Source: Chryseobacterium gwangjuense (lineage in GTDB: Bacteria; Bacteroidota; Bacteroidia; Flavobacteriales; Weeksellaceae). From it: a stretch of 64,000 nucleotides of DNA. The position numbers and the translations under genes are program-made. Numbering within the stretch: position 1 is the first letter of the stretch; the number at the start of each line of letters is the position of its first letter. Location of the stretch: contig NZ_JAJTNP010000004.1 in the NCBI RefSeq assembly GCF_021311115.1, positions 62,001 through 126,000 of the forward strand, read 5' to 3'. The notes beneath the pieces were generated by a model. It was not told where the DNA came from and did no database searches. It worked only from the letters and a program-made list of their open reading frames with translations. Of the stretch, positions 51,535-60,655 are shown piece after piece.

Positions 51535-52842
51535 TTAATAGGCTACTTCCATTTTTACCTTTTTCCCCTTCAGCTTTTCAGTGCTTAGCTTTTTCAAAAC
51601 AGCATTCACTTTATTTCTTGAAACGGCAACATAAGAAGTAATATCTTTAACCTCGATCAAACCAATGTCTTCTTTTTGAAGCTCACCTTTCTTGATCAGG
51701 TATCCAACAATATCCACTTTATTCACTTTATCTTTTTTTCCGGCACTGATGTAAATCGTCTGGAAAGGTGTTTTTTCAGGAACTTTATTAAATCCTGCAA
51801 CACTTTCTTCCGGAGTATTATTTTTAATGAAAGGAAAATTTTCTTCCGCTGTCATAATTAAATAAGCAAAACCTTTTGCATTCATTCTTGCGGTACGACC
51901 GTTTCTGTGAATGAAAGCATCTTCTTTCGGAGGTAACTGATAATGCACAATAGATTCTACTTCAGGTACGTCCAAACCTCTTGCTGCCAAATCTGTCGTA
52001 ATTAAAATTCTCGCAGAATCATTTCTAAATTTTAATAAAGCGCGTTCTCTTTCGTCCTGTTCCATTCCGCCGTGGAAGGTTTCTCTATCAATTCCTTTTT
52101 GATGAAGAAGTTCGGAAATTCGGTCAACCGCTTCTCTGTGATTACAGAAAATCAAGGTTCTTTTATTCCCGATTTTACAGATTAGGTTAAATAAAGTATC
52201 CAGTTTTTCCTCGGAAATGGTCATTACTTTTTTTAACTGAATATCTGGTTTTGCTTCACTTAATTTTAAGAAGTTGATGATTTTTTCATTTTTTAATCCT
52301 GTAAAAGCCGGAATTTCATCCATTGCAGTTGCAGATGTCAAAATTCTTTGTGAAAGACCTTTTAAAGAATTGGAAATAAATTCCATATCATCGTGGAAAC
52401 CTAATTCTAATGCTTTGTCAAATTCATCCAAAACTAAGGTCTGAATCGTTTTCGGATCAAAATTATTATTTCTTAAATGATAAACCACTCTTCCCGGAGT
52501 TCCGATTAAAACAGCAGGAGCTTCAATTAAATTATTGACTTCAATCTTTTTATCATGACCGCCATAGCAGACAGAAACTTTAAAATCTGTTCCCATCGAT
52601 TTGAAAACCTGTTCAATCTGTAATGCCAATTCTCTGGCAGGAACTAAAATCAACGTCTGAATTCCGGAAACATTTTTTTTCAGATTTCGAAGAACCGGAA
52701 ACAAAAAAGCCAGCGTTTTCCCTGAACCGGTGGGAGAGAGCAGAACAACGTCCTGTTGGTTTTCAGTCGCTTTGTAGGCAGATTGCTGCATCTGATTCAT
52801 TTCCTGAATCTGTAGTTTTTGATAGATGGATTGTAGTTGCAT
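51535..52842 (-). CDS. DbpA-like RNA helicase with DEFD box
   Basis: The 435-residue protein has two RecA-like domains: Walker A SPTGSGKT (36-43), VPARELALQ, TPGRVVYHL, a motif II that reads DEFD (139-142) instead of DEAD, TSATA, FCNHREAV, TTDLAARGLDVP and HRNGRTARM. The C-terminal domain (~360-435) with IYISAGKKDKVNKVDIVGYL and DITSYVAVSRNKVNAVLKKL is the DbpA RNA-binding fold that in E. coli targets hairpin 92 of 23S rRNA during large-subunit assembly. The Asp residues needed for catalysis are kept, so activity is expected. It is a single gene. Confidence 0.92.
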   Translation of the reverse strand: MQLQSIYQKLQIQEMNQMQQSAYKATENQQDVVLLSPTGSGKTLAFLFPVLRNLKKNVSGIQTLILVPARELALQIEQVFKSMGTDFKVSVCYGGHDKKIEVNNLIEAPAVLIGTPGRVVYHLRNNNFDPKTIQTLVLDEFDKALELGFHDDMEFISNSLKGLSQRILTSATAMDEIPAFTGLKNEKIINFLKLSEAKPDIQLKKVMTISEEKLDTLFNLICKIGNKRTLIFCNHREAVDRISELLHQKGIDRETFHGGMEQDERERALLKFRNDSARILITTDLAARGLDVPEVESIVHYQLPPKEDAFIHRNGRTARMNAKGFAYLIMTAEENFPFIKNNTPEESVAGFNKVPEKTPFQTIYISAGKKDKVNKVDIVGYLIKKGELQKEDIGLIEVKDITSYVAVSRNKVNAVLKKLSTEKLKGKKVKMEVAY

Positions 52843-53175
52843 TTTGCAAAGATAATGAATTAGTTGATGGTTGTAAATGAATGCTGGCCGGTTTAAATGA
52901 GCTTATTAATCTCCGATTTAAGGCCGCTTTTAAGAAATTTAGAAAGATTCGGGAATGTTATTTGGGTTTTTTAGTGGTTGATTTTCATTGTTTTATGTAG
53001 TTTTTGAGGATAATAAAAATTATTGTTTATCTTAAATAAAATTAGTATCTTTGCACCCACTTTTGTGGCGAACAGGTTTGAAGAGTAAATTATTATAAAT
53101 TAATTACTTCCGTATTTTTTAAATCCACATTTATTCAAACCATTAAAAAAGAAGGAATACAAATTTTATTAGAAA
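52843..53175 (+). promoter_or_regulatory. rpsA upstream region: promoter and ~115-base leader
   Basis: This 333-base gap holds a strong flavobacterial promoter: TTG at 53023-53025, 20 bases, then TATCTTTG at 53046-53053 followed by C. It predicts a transcript starting near 53060 with an unusually long leader. The leader contains GGTTTGAA (53075-53082) complementary to TTCAAACC (53134-53141), which could close a structured domain, as expected for autogenous control of a ribosomal protein. Nothing else is seen in the gap. Confidence 0.7.
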
Positions 53176-54966
53176 ATGTCAAAAGAGACAAATTCAGCAG
53201 AGGTTATTTTAAACCAAAACGTAGCACCAGAACAATTTGATTGGGATTCTTTCGAATCAGGTCTTGATGCAGATGCGAGAAAAGAAAAAAGCGACTTAGA
53301 AGAAATCTATAACGGATCTCTTAGCAGCTTAAACGACAACGACGTTATCGTAGGTAAAGTTGTAAGATTAACTGACAAAGAAGCTATCGTAGACATCGAC
53401 TTCAAATCAGAAGGTGTTATTTCTCTTAACGAATTCCGTTACAACCCAGGCCTAAAAGTAGGTGATGATGTTGAAGTAATGGTTGACAGAAGAGAAGACA
53501 AAACAGGACAGTTACAATTATCTCACAGAAAAGCTAGAACGCTTAAAGCTTGGGATAGAGTAAACGAACTTCACGAAACTGGAGAAATCGTAAACGGTTT
53601 TGTTAAGTCTAGAACTAAAGGAGGTATGATCGTTGACGTACACGGAATCGAAGCATTCTTACCAGGTTCTCAAATTGATGTTAAGCCAATTAAAGATTAC
53701 GATCAGTTCGTAGGTAAAACTATGGAGTTCAAAGTTGTGAAAATCAACCCTGAGTTCAAAAACGTAGTAGTATCTCACAAAGCATTGATCGAAGCAGATA
53801 TCGAAGGTCAGAAAAAAGAAATCATCGCTCAGTTAGAGAAAGGACAAGTTCTTGAAGGTACTGTTAAGAATATTACTTCTTACGGTGTGTTCATCGACTT
53901 AGGAGGTGTTGATGGATTGATCCACATTACAGACCTTTCTTGGTCTAGAGTGAACCACCCATCTGAAATCCTTGAGGACGGACAAACTGTAAAAGTTGTT
54001 ATCCTTGACTTTGATGATGAGAAAACAAGAATCCAATTAGGTATGAAGCAATTAGAAGCTCATCCTTGGGATGCTCTTTCTGCTGATATGAAAGTTGGTG
54101 ACAGAGTAAAAGGAAAAGTAGTAGTTCTTGCTGACTATGGTGCATTTGTAGAAATCGCTCCAGGTGTAGAAGGATTAATCCACGTTTCTGAAATGTCTTG
54201 GTCTACTCACTTGAGATCTGCTGGTGACTTCGTGAAAGTAGGTGATGAAGTAGAAGCTGAAGTATTAACTTTAGATAGAGAAGAAAGAAAAATTTCTCTT
54301 GGTATCAAGCAATTGTCTAAAGATCCATGGGAAAATATCGAAGCTAAGTATCCAGTAGGATCTAAGCATGTAGGAACTGTAAGAAACTTCACTAACTTTG
54401 GTGTATTCGTAGAATTAGAAGAAGGTATCGACGGGTTAATCTACATCTCTGATCTTTCTTGGACTAAGAAAATCAAGCACCCATCTGAGTTCTGTGCAGT
54501 AGGTGATAAATTAGATGTTGTAGTTCTTGAATTAGATATCCAAGCTAGAAGATTATCTCTAGGTCACAAGCAATTGACTGACAACCCATGGGATGCTTTC
54601 GAAACTAAATATGCTGAAGGAACTATCCACGCTGGTAAAGCTGTAGAAGTTCACGATAAAGGAGCTTCTGTACAATTCGAAGATGCTGAGGTTGAAGCTT
54701 TCTGCCCATCAAGATTATTAGAGAAAGAAGATGGATCTAAAATCAAGAAAGGTGAAGATGCTCAATTCAAAGTAATCGAATTCAACAAAGAATTCAAGAG
54801 AGTAGTAGTTTCTCACACAGGTATCTTCAGAGATGAAGAGAAGAAAAATGTGAAAGAATCTACTTCTAGAAATGTATCTTCTTCTTCAAACAATGAAGAA
54901 AGATCAACTCTTGGAGATATCGATGCTTTAGCAGAATTGAAAAGAAAAATGGAAGAAGGTAAATAA
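53176..54966 (+). CDS. rpsA: 30S ribosomal protein S1
   Basis: The 596-residue protein contains six S1 RNA-binding domains. Their starts are visible as VGKVVRLTDKEAIVDID, VNGFVKSRTKGGMIVDV, LEGTVKNITSYGVFIDLGGV, VKGKVVVLADYGAFVEIAPG, HVGTVRNFTNFGVFVELEEG and HAGKAVEVHDKGASVQFEDA, spaced 80-90 residues apart. GLIHITDLSW, GLIHVSEMSW and GLIYISDLSW mark domains 3-5. S1 binds mRNA on the small subunit. Codon use is visibly biased toward preferred codons (GAA, GTA, AAC, ATC), consistent with high expression. It has a strong promoter, a long leader and its own terminator. Confidence 0.97.
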   Translation: MSKETNSAEVILNQNVAPEQFDWDSFESGLDADARKEKSDLEEIYNGSLSSLNDNDVIVGKVVRLTDKEAIVDIDFKSEGVISLNEFRYNPGLKVGDDVEVMVDRREDKTGQLQLSHRKARTLKAWDRVNELHETGEIVNGFVKSRTKGGMIVDVHGIEAFLPGSQIDVKPIKDYDQFVGKTMEFKVVKINPEFKNVVVSHKALIEADIEGQKKEIIAQLEKGQVLEGTVKNITSYGVFIDLGGVDGLIHITDLSWSRVNHPSEILEDGQTVKVVILDFDDEKTRIQLGMKQLEAHPWDALSADMKVGDRVKGKVVVLADYGAFVEIAPGVEGLIHVSEMSWSTHLRSAGDFVKVGDEVEAEVLTLDREERKISLGIKQLSKDPWENIEAKYPVGSKHVGTVRNFTNFGVFVELEEGIDGLIYISDLSWTKKIKHPSEFCAVGDKLDVVVLELDIQARRLSLGHKQLTDNPWDAFETKYAEGTIHAGKAVEVHDKGASVQFEDAEVEAFCPSRLLEKEDGSKIKKGEDAQFKVIEFNKEFKRVVVSHTGIFRDEEKKNVKESTSRNVSSSSNNEERSTLGDIDALAELKRKMEEGK

Positions 54967-54989
54967 TCTTCACTTCATTTAAAATATTT

Positions 54990-55015
54990 AAGCCACTCTT
55001 TGAGTGGCTTTTTTA
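54990..55015 (+). terminator. terminator of rpsA
   Basis: AAGCCACTC and GAGTGGCTT close a 3-base loop, followed by TTTTT. Confidence 0.9.
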
Positions 55016-55165
55016 TGTTCTTAAGTTGTATAAAATAGGGAGTTTTAGAGAGATTGTAAGGTGTTGATAAATTCACTTTTTAGAGAAGATTGATAAAATA
55101 GAAAAAATAATCACATTATTTTATAAAAATTTCAAATAATATGCGATTGAAATATGAATTATTTG

Positions 55166-55173
55166 TAAATTAG
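55166..55173 (+). promoter_or_regulatory. -7 box variant TAAATTAG of fungalysin gene 1
   Basis: ATTATTTGTAAATTAGC is shared exactly with the second fungalysin gene. The TAAATTAG box lies 16 bases before the ATG, and a TTG lies 16 bases further upstream. Confidence 0.5.
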
Positions 55174-55189
55174 CGCCTTATTAGTTGAA

Positions 55190-57787
55190 ATGAAAAAAAT
55201 AATTCTACCTGTGTTAATTGCTGTATTATCAGTAATGCCTTCCACTTTGTTTTCGCAAGATAACGAAAAACTTATTAAAGACTATATTTCTCAAAATAAA
55301 CTAAGAGAATATAAAAAGTCTGATCTTACAAACTTTATCGTTGATAATGTAGATGTTTCAAAATCATTAAATGGAAGTATTGTAAAGTTTCAACAGACTT
55401 ATAATGGTCTTCCTGTGTATAATGCCGAAGGGACAGCTCTTGTAAGGGATAACAAAATTATTTATTACACCGATACTTTTTTGAAAGATTATAGTTCTGC
55501 GGTTATGAATAGTGCAAGTGTAAGTAAAACAGCGGCACTTCAGAAAATTTCAGAAAATATTCAAAATCCAAAAGTTGCTTCTTATCCTATTTTAGGATTT
55601 TCTGAAGCTGAACCGGATAATGTAAAAACAGCAAAACAAAGATTAGTATATGTAGAAGATGCGGGAGTACTGAAATTGGCTTATCAATTTTCAGTTCCTG
55701 AACCAGATGCTCCCAATTATTGGGATGTTCTTGTAGATGCTACGAATGGGAATATTATTAATAAGCTTGATTTAAACTTGTCCTGTAATTTCCACAAAGA
55801 TGCATTTTCACATGATTATGCTCATTCTCAACATGATTTCATTGGACCTTTAAATGGAACTCAACAAAATTTTTCATTTTTAGTACCTGATAACGCATCA
55901 TATAATGTTTTTCCTCTACCATTAGAAGCTCCTACATTCGGATCTAGAGCTATTGTTAGTAACCCTTGGAATCTGGCTGCTTCTCCTGAAGGATGGCATT
56001 ACGATGGTACGACACATTATACAATTACAAGAGGTAATAATGCTTTTGCTTACGAAGATACTGCCGCCTTTAATGCTCCAGGAATTTCACCTGATGGGGG
56101 AGCTTCTCGAAATTTTGATTATTCTTTTAGTATTAATGGAGATCCCTCTATCAATCAAAATGCAGCGATTACTAATTTATTTTATATGAATAATAAAATG
56201 CATGATATTTTTTATGCATTTGGTTTTACACCAGCAGCTAGGAATTTCCAAAATACAAACTTTGGTCTTGGTGGTGTAGGGAATGATTATGTAAATGCTG
56301 AGGCACAAGATGGAGGAGGAACTAATAATGCAAATTTTGCTTCTCCTGCAGATGGAAGCAAACCAAGAATGCAGATGTACCTTTGGTCACCTACAACTCC
56401 AAGAATATTTTTTTATAATGCACCCTCTGTTGCTGTTCCGAGACAGCCAGGTGCTGGAACGGCGCAATTTGGCCCTGTTTTAGACGCTACAGGAGTTACG
56501 GGTAATGTTAAATTGGCCTCAATCATAGATGGGTGTACAGCGTTACCTGCAGGTTCGCTTACTGGAAAGATTGGTTTGATGGAAAGAGGGACTTGTTCTT
56601 TTACTGTGAAGGTTAAAAATGCGCAAGATGCAGGTGCTGCTGCTGCTATTATATATAATGATGCTATAAATGGAGATACTCTTTTAAATATGGCAGGAAC
56701 GGATGCAACCGTTACCATTCCTTCTGTTTTTATCGGTAATACTGAAGGTGAATATATAAAAACACACCTTGCAGCTAATACAACAGTAAATGTTACTCTA
56801 AAAAATGATCCGTCTACAGTGATTACTCCAGATGGAGATTTTGATAATGGAATTATTGCTCATGAATATGGACATGGAATTTCGAACAGATTAACAGGGA
56901 CAGGATCAGGATGTCTAAGTTCATCTGCAGATAAAGAGCAAATGGGAGAAGGATGGTCTGACTTTTTTGCTTTAATGCTTACAAATAAAGCTGGTGATAA
57001 CGCTTCAGTTCCAAGGGGAACAGGAACATATGCAATTGGACAATCAATAACTGGAAGTGGAATTAGACCTGCAAAATATTCTCCTGATTTTACGATCAAT
57101 GACTATGTTTATGCAGATACAAACGGAATGGAATATACATCAAATGGCGTTCTGGTTCCGGATGTACACTCTATTGGTTTTGTATGGGCGACCATGTTAT
57201 GGGATCTTCATTGGCAATATGTTGCTAAATATGGATATGCTTCAGATGTGATGTCAAATACAACTAATGGTAGCTCTAGAGTTTTACAACTTGTTACGGA
57301 TGCATTAAAACTTCAGGTTTGTAACCCTACATTTATTGATGGTAGAAATGCTATTTTACAAGCAGAATTGGCTACAACAGGAGGAGCTGATAAATGTATG
57401 ATTTGGAGAACTTTTGCAAAGAGAGGTTTAGGTGTAGCTGCATCTGCAGGGTCTAAGACTAATATTAATGATCAGGTACAAGATTTCACAGTGCCTGCAG
57501 AATGTGTATTGGCAACTGATGAAGTTAAATCTGTTAAATCAAATACAATTTCAATTTATCCAAACCCGGCTAAGAATGAATTCTTTATCAATTTCCCAAG
57601 CAATACGTTAGGAAAAGTAAGTGTAGAAATTTATGATATGTCTGGTAAATTAATTTCAACAGAAGATAAAATTTCACCGGAAGCTAAGAAATCCATTTCA
57701 ACAGATAAGTTGATCAACGGAACTTATATGGTAAAAGTAAAAGGTATTGGTATTGATGCAGCTTCGAAAGTCATCATTAAAAAATAA
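55190..57787 (+). CDS. secreted M36 (fungalysin) metallopeptidase with T9SS type A sorting domain (copy 1)
   Basis: The 865-residue protein has a signal peptide (LPVLIAVLSVMPSTLFSQ). An FTP/PepSY-like propeptide follows (~25-190, with FQQTYNGLPVYNAEGTALV). The fungalysin catalytic domain is interrupted by a PA domain (~440-540, CTALPAGSLTGKIGLMERG). Zinc ligands are H558 and H562 of HEYGHG, with catalytic E559 and third ligand E587 in MGEGWSDF. The C-terminal ~75 residues (SIYPNPAKNEFFINF to KVIIKK) are a T9SS type A sorting domain. It should be secreted as a zymogen and degrade extracellular protein. It is followed by a close paralogue, and the last ~590 bp of the two genes are almost identical. 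Confidence 0.95.
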   Translation: MKKIILPVLIAVLSVMPSTLFSQDNEKLIKDYISQNKLREYKKSDLTNFIVDNVDVSKSLNGSIVKFQQTYNGLPVYNAEGTALVRDNKIIYYTDTFLKDYSSAVMNSASVSKTAALQKISENIQNPKVASYPILGFSEAEPDNVKTAKQRLVYVEDAGVLKLAYQFSVPEPDAPNYWDVLVDATNGNIINKLDLNLSCNFHKDAFSHDYAHSQHDFIGPLNGTQQNFSFLVPDNASYNVFPLPLEAPTFGSRAIVSNPWNLAASPEGWHYDGTTHYTITRGNNAFAYEDTAAFNAPGISPDGGASRNFDYSFSINGDPSINQNAAITNLFYMNNKMHDIFYAFGFTPAARNFQNTNFGLGGVGNDYVNAEAQDGGGTNNANFASPADGSKPRMQMYLWSPTTPRIFFYNAPSVAVPRQPGAGTAQFGPVLDATGVTGNVKLASIIDGCTALPAGSLTGKIGLMERGTCSFTVKVKNAQDAGAAAAIIYNDAINGDTLLNMAGTDATVTIPSVFIGNTEGEYIKTHLAANTTVNVTLKNDPSTVITPDGDFDNGIIAHEYGHGISNRLTGTGSGCLSSSADKEQMGEGWSDFFALMLTNKAGDNASVPRGTGTYAIGQSITGSGIRPAKYSPDFTINDYVYADTNGMEYTSNGVLVPDVHSIGFVWATMLWDLHWQYVAKYGYASDVMSNTTNGSSRVLQLVTDALKLQVCNPTFIDGRNAILQAELATTGGADKCMIWRTFAKRGLGVAASAGSKTNINDQVQDFTVPAECVLATDEVKSVKSNTISIYPNPAKNEFFINFPSNTLGKVSVEIYDMSGKLISTEDKISPEAKKSISTDKLINGTYMVKVKGIGIDAASKVIIKK
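57200..57787 (+). repeat. near-identical 3' segment, copy in fungalysin gene 1
   Basis: This ~588-bp end, covering the last part of the catalytic domain and the sorting domain, differs at only about twenty positions from 59931-60518. An unbroken identical run of about 160 bp spans the start of the sorting domain. Upstream coding sequence is far more diverged. Confidence 0.85.
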
Positions 57788-57811
57788 TAAATAATTGACT
57801 TGAAATATTAT

Positions 57812-57852
57812 AATAATGGCTATTCTTTTGAGAGAATAGTCATTATTGTTTT
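57812..57852 (+). terminator. terminator between the two fungalysin genes
   Basis: AATAATGGCTATTCT pairs with AGAATAGTCATTATT, with one G-U pair, and is followed by GTTTT. Confidence 0.75.
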
Positions 57853-57880
57853 AAAAAACGTTTTTATCGAAGATTATTTG

Positions 57881-57888
57881 TAAATTAG
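57881..57888 (+). promoter_or_regulatory. -7 box variant TAAATTAG of fungalysin gene 2
   Basis: The box and its flank ATTATTTGTAAATTAGC are identical to those of copy 1 and lie 17 bases before the ATG. Confidence 0.5.
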
Positions 57889-57905
57889 CACCTTTATTAA
57901 TCAAT

Positions 57906-60518
57906 ATGAAAAAGAGAACTCTACCCCTTATGTTTGCTGCTTTAGCAGTTTTCTCATCTTCAAGTTTATTTTCTCAAGATAATGAGAAATTAATTAAAGA
58001 TTATATATCTCAAAATAAAATTAGAGAATATAAGAAATCAGATCTTACTAATTTTAGTATTGATGTAAATGACTATTCAGAAAGTATGAATGCTGGAGTT
58101 GTAAAAATACAACAAATGTATAGAGGTATTCCTGTTTATAGATCATTAGGCTCTGTGTTAATAAAAAATAATCAGGTTGTGTATTATAATGATTCTTTTG
58201 AAAAAGATTATTCTAATGCAGACTCGAATACTCCTTCAATTACGAAGGAAGCAGCTTTTGGATTTGCTTCTCAAGGCACTAACATAGAAGATCCAAGTAA
58301 AGTACAAATACTGAATTTTCATGATGCAGATATAAAAAATGCATTTGCAAAACACCAATTAGTATATGTAAAGAAAGATCAACAATTGGTTCTATGCTAT
58401 GAATTTACTTTTCCTGAAAGAAAAACATCAAATTATTGGGATGTTTTAGTAAATGCAAATACTGGAGAAATTGTAGAAAAAAATAATTTAAATCTTAGTT
58501 GCAACTTTACTGATCATCCATTTGCTCATTCTCATGAAAATCAATTAGCAGTATTTCCATTAGGTAAAGACCATTATCAACAAAAAAATCCAAATTCAAG
58601 CTTATTATTAGCTCCGGATAATGCATCATATAATGTATTTCCTTTCCCTATTGAAGCTCCTACTTTTGGTTCAAGGTCTGTAGTTACAAATCCTTGGAAT
58701 CTTACAGCTTCACCAGAAGGATGGCACTCTGACGGAACCACTCACTATACGAATGCTCAAGGGAATAATGTTTTTGCATATCAAGATTTAGATGATTTTG
58801 ACTTTTTTTCTGGGGTGACTGTAGACGGTGGGGCTTCAAGAAATTTTAATTTCCCTTATACGGCTGGAGCACTTGCTTTAACAAACCAAGATGCATCAAT
58901 TACGAATTTATTTTATGCCAATAATATGGTACATGATATTTTCTATAAGTTTGGTTTTACTCCAGCAGCAAGAAATTTCCAAAAAAATAATTTCAATTTA
59001 GGAGGTGCCGGAAATGATTTTGTAAATGCAGAAGCTCAAGATGGTGCTGCAACTCCTGTTACTTCAACTGTTCAAAATTATAATAACGCAAATTTTGCTA
59101 CACCTCAAGATGGAGGAAGTGGTAGAATGCAGATGTATGTATGGGTTAATGATGCTCAAAAATTATTTTATAATGCACCAGCATCAGCAACAACAAGAAC
59201 TCCCGTAGCTTATACAGCTCAGTTTGGTCAGCAAATTACAGGCGTTCCGGTAACTGGAAATGTAAAATTGTCACCAGTTTTAGATGCGTGTACAGCGTTG
59301 CCTGCAGGTTCATTAACTGGTTTTATTGGATTGGCAGAGAGAGGAACTTGTGATTTTAACGTAAAAGTTCAAAATATGCAGGATGCCGGAGCAACTGGGG
59401 CTATTATTTATAATGCCGCTACTTCAGCAGCACCTGGTAATATGGGAGGAACCAATCCTAGTGTTTTTATTATGTCAGAACTTATTGATAATGTAGAAGG
59501 AGAATATATTAAAACACAATTGGCAAATAATATTCCTGTAAATGTATCAATGAGCTATAGCACAAAACAAGATGGTAGCTTTGATAATGGAGTTATGATT
59601 CATGAATACGGTCATGGTATTTCAACTCGTTTAACAGGAAACGGTTATAGCTGTTTATCTACTAATGGCTCATATGAGCAAATGGGAGAAGGCTGGTCTG
59701 ACTTCTTTGCTTTAATGCTTACTAATAAACCTGGTGATAATGCTTCTGTTGCTAGAGGTATGGGTACATACGCATCTGGTGAGGGAATTACTGGAGCAGG
59801 GATTAGACCTGCTAAATATTCACCGGATTTTGCAATTAATGATTACACTTATACTGATACCAATGGTTTAGCATTTTCTAATGGAGCACCAGATGTGCAT
59901 TCAATTGGATTTATTTGGGCAACAATGTTATGGGATCTTCATTGGCAGTATGTTGCTAAATATGGATATGCTTCAGATGTAACTTCAAATACAACAAATG
60001 GTAGCTCTAGAGTTTTACAACTTGTTACGGATGCATTAAAACTTCAGGCTTGTAGTCCTACTTTTGTTGATGGTAGAAATGCTATTTTACAAGCAGAATT
60101 GGCTACAACAGGAGGAGCTGATAAATGTATGATCTGGAGAACTTTTGCAAAGAGAGGTTTAGGTGTAGCTGCATCTGCAGGGTCTAAAACTAATATTAAT
60201 GATCAGGTACAAGATTTTACAGTGCCTGCAGAATGTGTATTGGCAACTGATGAAGTTAAATCTGTTAAATCAAATACAATTTCAATTTATCCAAACCCGG
60301 CTAAGAATGAATTCTTTATCAATTTCCCAAGCAATACGTTAGGAAAAGTAAGTGTAGAAATTTATGATATGTCTGGTAAATTAGTTTCTACAGAAGATAA
60401 AATTTCACCGGAAGCTAAGAAATCCATTTCAACAGATAAGTTGATCAACGGAACTTATATGGTAAAAGTAAAAGGTATTGGTATTGACGCAGCTTCAAAA
60501 GTTATCGTTAAAAAATAA
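57906..60518 (+). CDS. secreted M36 (fungalysin) metallopeptidase with T9SS type A sorting domain (copy 2)
   Basis: The 870-residue paralogue has the same plan: signal peptide (LPLMFAALAVFSSSSLFSQ), FTP propeptide (IQQMYRGIPVYRSLGSVLIK), a catalytic domain with inserted PA domain (CTALPAGSLTGFIGLAERG), the HEYGHG zinc site at H566/E567/H570, MGEGWSDF, and an almost identical T9SS type A sorting domain. The propeptide and most of the catalytic domain have diverged clearly from copy 1, whereas everything from WDLHWQYVAKYGYASDV onward is nearly the same, which points to gene conversion. It has its own promoter box and terminator, so the two copies can be regulated separately. Confidence 0.95.
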   Translation: MKKRTLPLMFAALAVFSSSSLFSQDNEKLIKDYISQNKIREYKKSDLTNFSIDVNDYSESMNAGVVKIQQMYRGIPVYRSLGSVLIKNNQVVYYNDSFEKDYSNADSNTPSITKEAAFGFASQGTNIEDPSKVQILNFHDADIKNAFAKHQLVYVKKDQQLVLCYEFTFPERKTSNYWDVLVNANTGEIVEKNNLNLSCNFTDHPFAHSHENQLAVFPLGKDHYQQKNPNSSLLLAPDNASYNVFPFPIEAPTFGSRSVVTNPWNLTASPEGWHSDGTTHYTNAQGNNVFAYQDLDDFDFFSGVTVDGGASRNFNFPYTAGALALTNQDASITNLFYANNMVHDIFYKFGFTPAARNFQKNNFNLGGAGNDFVNAEAQDGAATPVTSTVQNYNNANFATPQDGGSGRMQMYVWVNDAQKLFYNAPASATTRTPVAYTAQFGQQITGVPVTGNVKLSPVLDACTALPAGSLTGFIGLAERGTCDFNVKVQNMQDAGATGAIIYNAATSAAPGNMGGTNPSVFIMSELIDNVEGEYIKTQLANNIPVNVSMSYSTKQDGSFDNGVMIHEYGHGISTRLTGNGYSCLSTNGSYEQMGEGWSDFFALMLTNKPGDNASVARGMGTYASGEGITGAGIRPAKYSPDFAINDYTYTDTNGLAFSNGAPDVHSIGFIWATMLWDLHWQYVAKYGYASDVTSNTTNGSSRVLQLVTDALKLQACSPTFVDGRNAILQAELATTGGADKCMIWRTFAKRGLGVAASAGSKTNINDQVQDFTVPAECVLATDEVKSVKSNTISIYPNPAKNEFFINFPSNTLGKVSVEIYDMSGKLVSTEDKISPEAKKSISTDKLINGTYMVKVKGIGIDAASKVIVKK
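59931..60518 (+). repeat. near-identical 3' segment, copy in fungalysin gene 2
   Basis: This is the partner of the segment at 57200-57787, in direct orientation about 2.7 kb away. Recombination between the two would delete one gene or form a chimera. Confidence 0.85.
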
Positions 60519-60542
60519 TCAATTCTTTAACCCGATATAATG

Positions 60543-60574
60543 AATCACCGCAAGCTTGCTTGCGGTGATTTTAT
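60543..60574 (+). terminator. terminator of fungalysin gene 2
   Basis: AATCACCGCAA and TTGCGGTGATT flank a 6-base loop, followed by TTATTT. Confidence 0.85.
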
Positions 60575-60626
60575 TTATCTATTATAATATTAAATTCCAT
60601 CTTCATGATTTTAAATTATTATATCA

Positions 60627-60634
60627 TACCTTTG
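60627..60634 (+). promoter_or_regulatory. -7 box TACCTTTG of the DMT transporter gene
   Basis: TACCTTTG followed by C matches TAnnTTTG and lies 21 bases before the ATG. Confidence 0.6.
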
Positions 60635-60655
60635 CAGGCTGTTCAAAAATGAATT

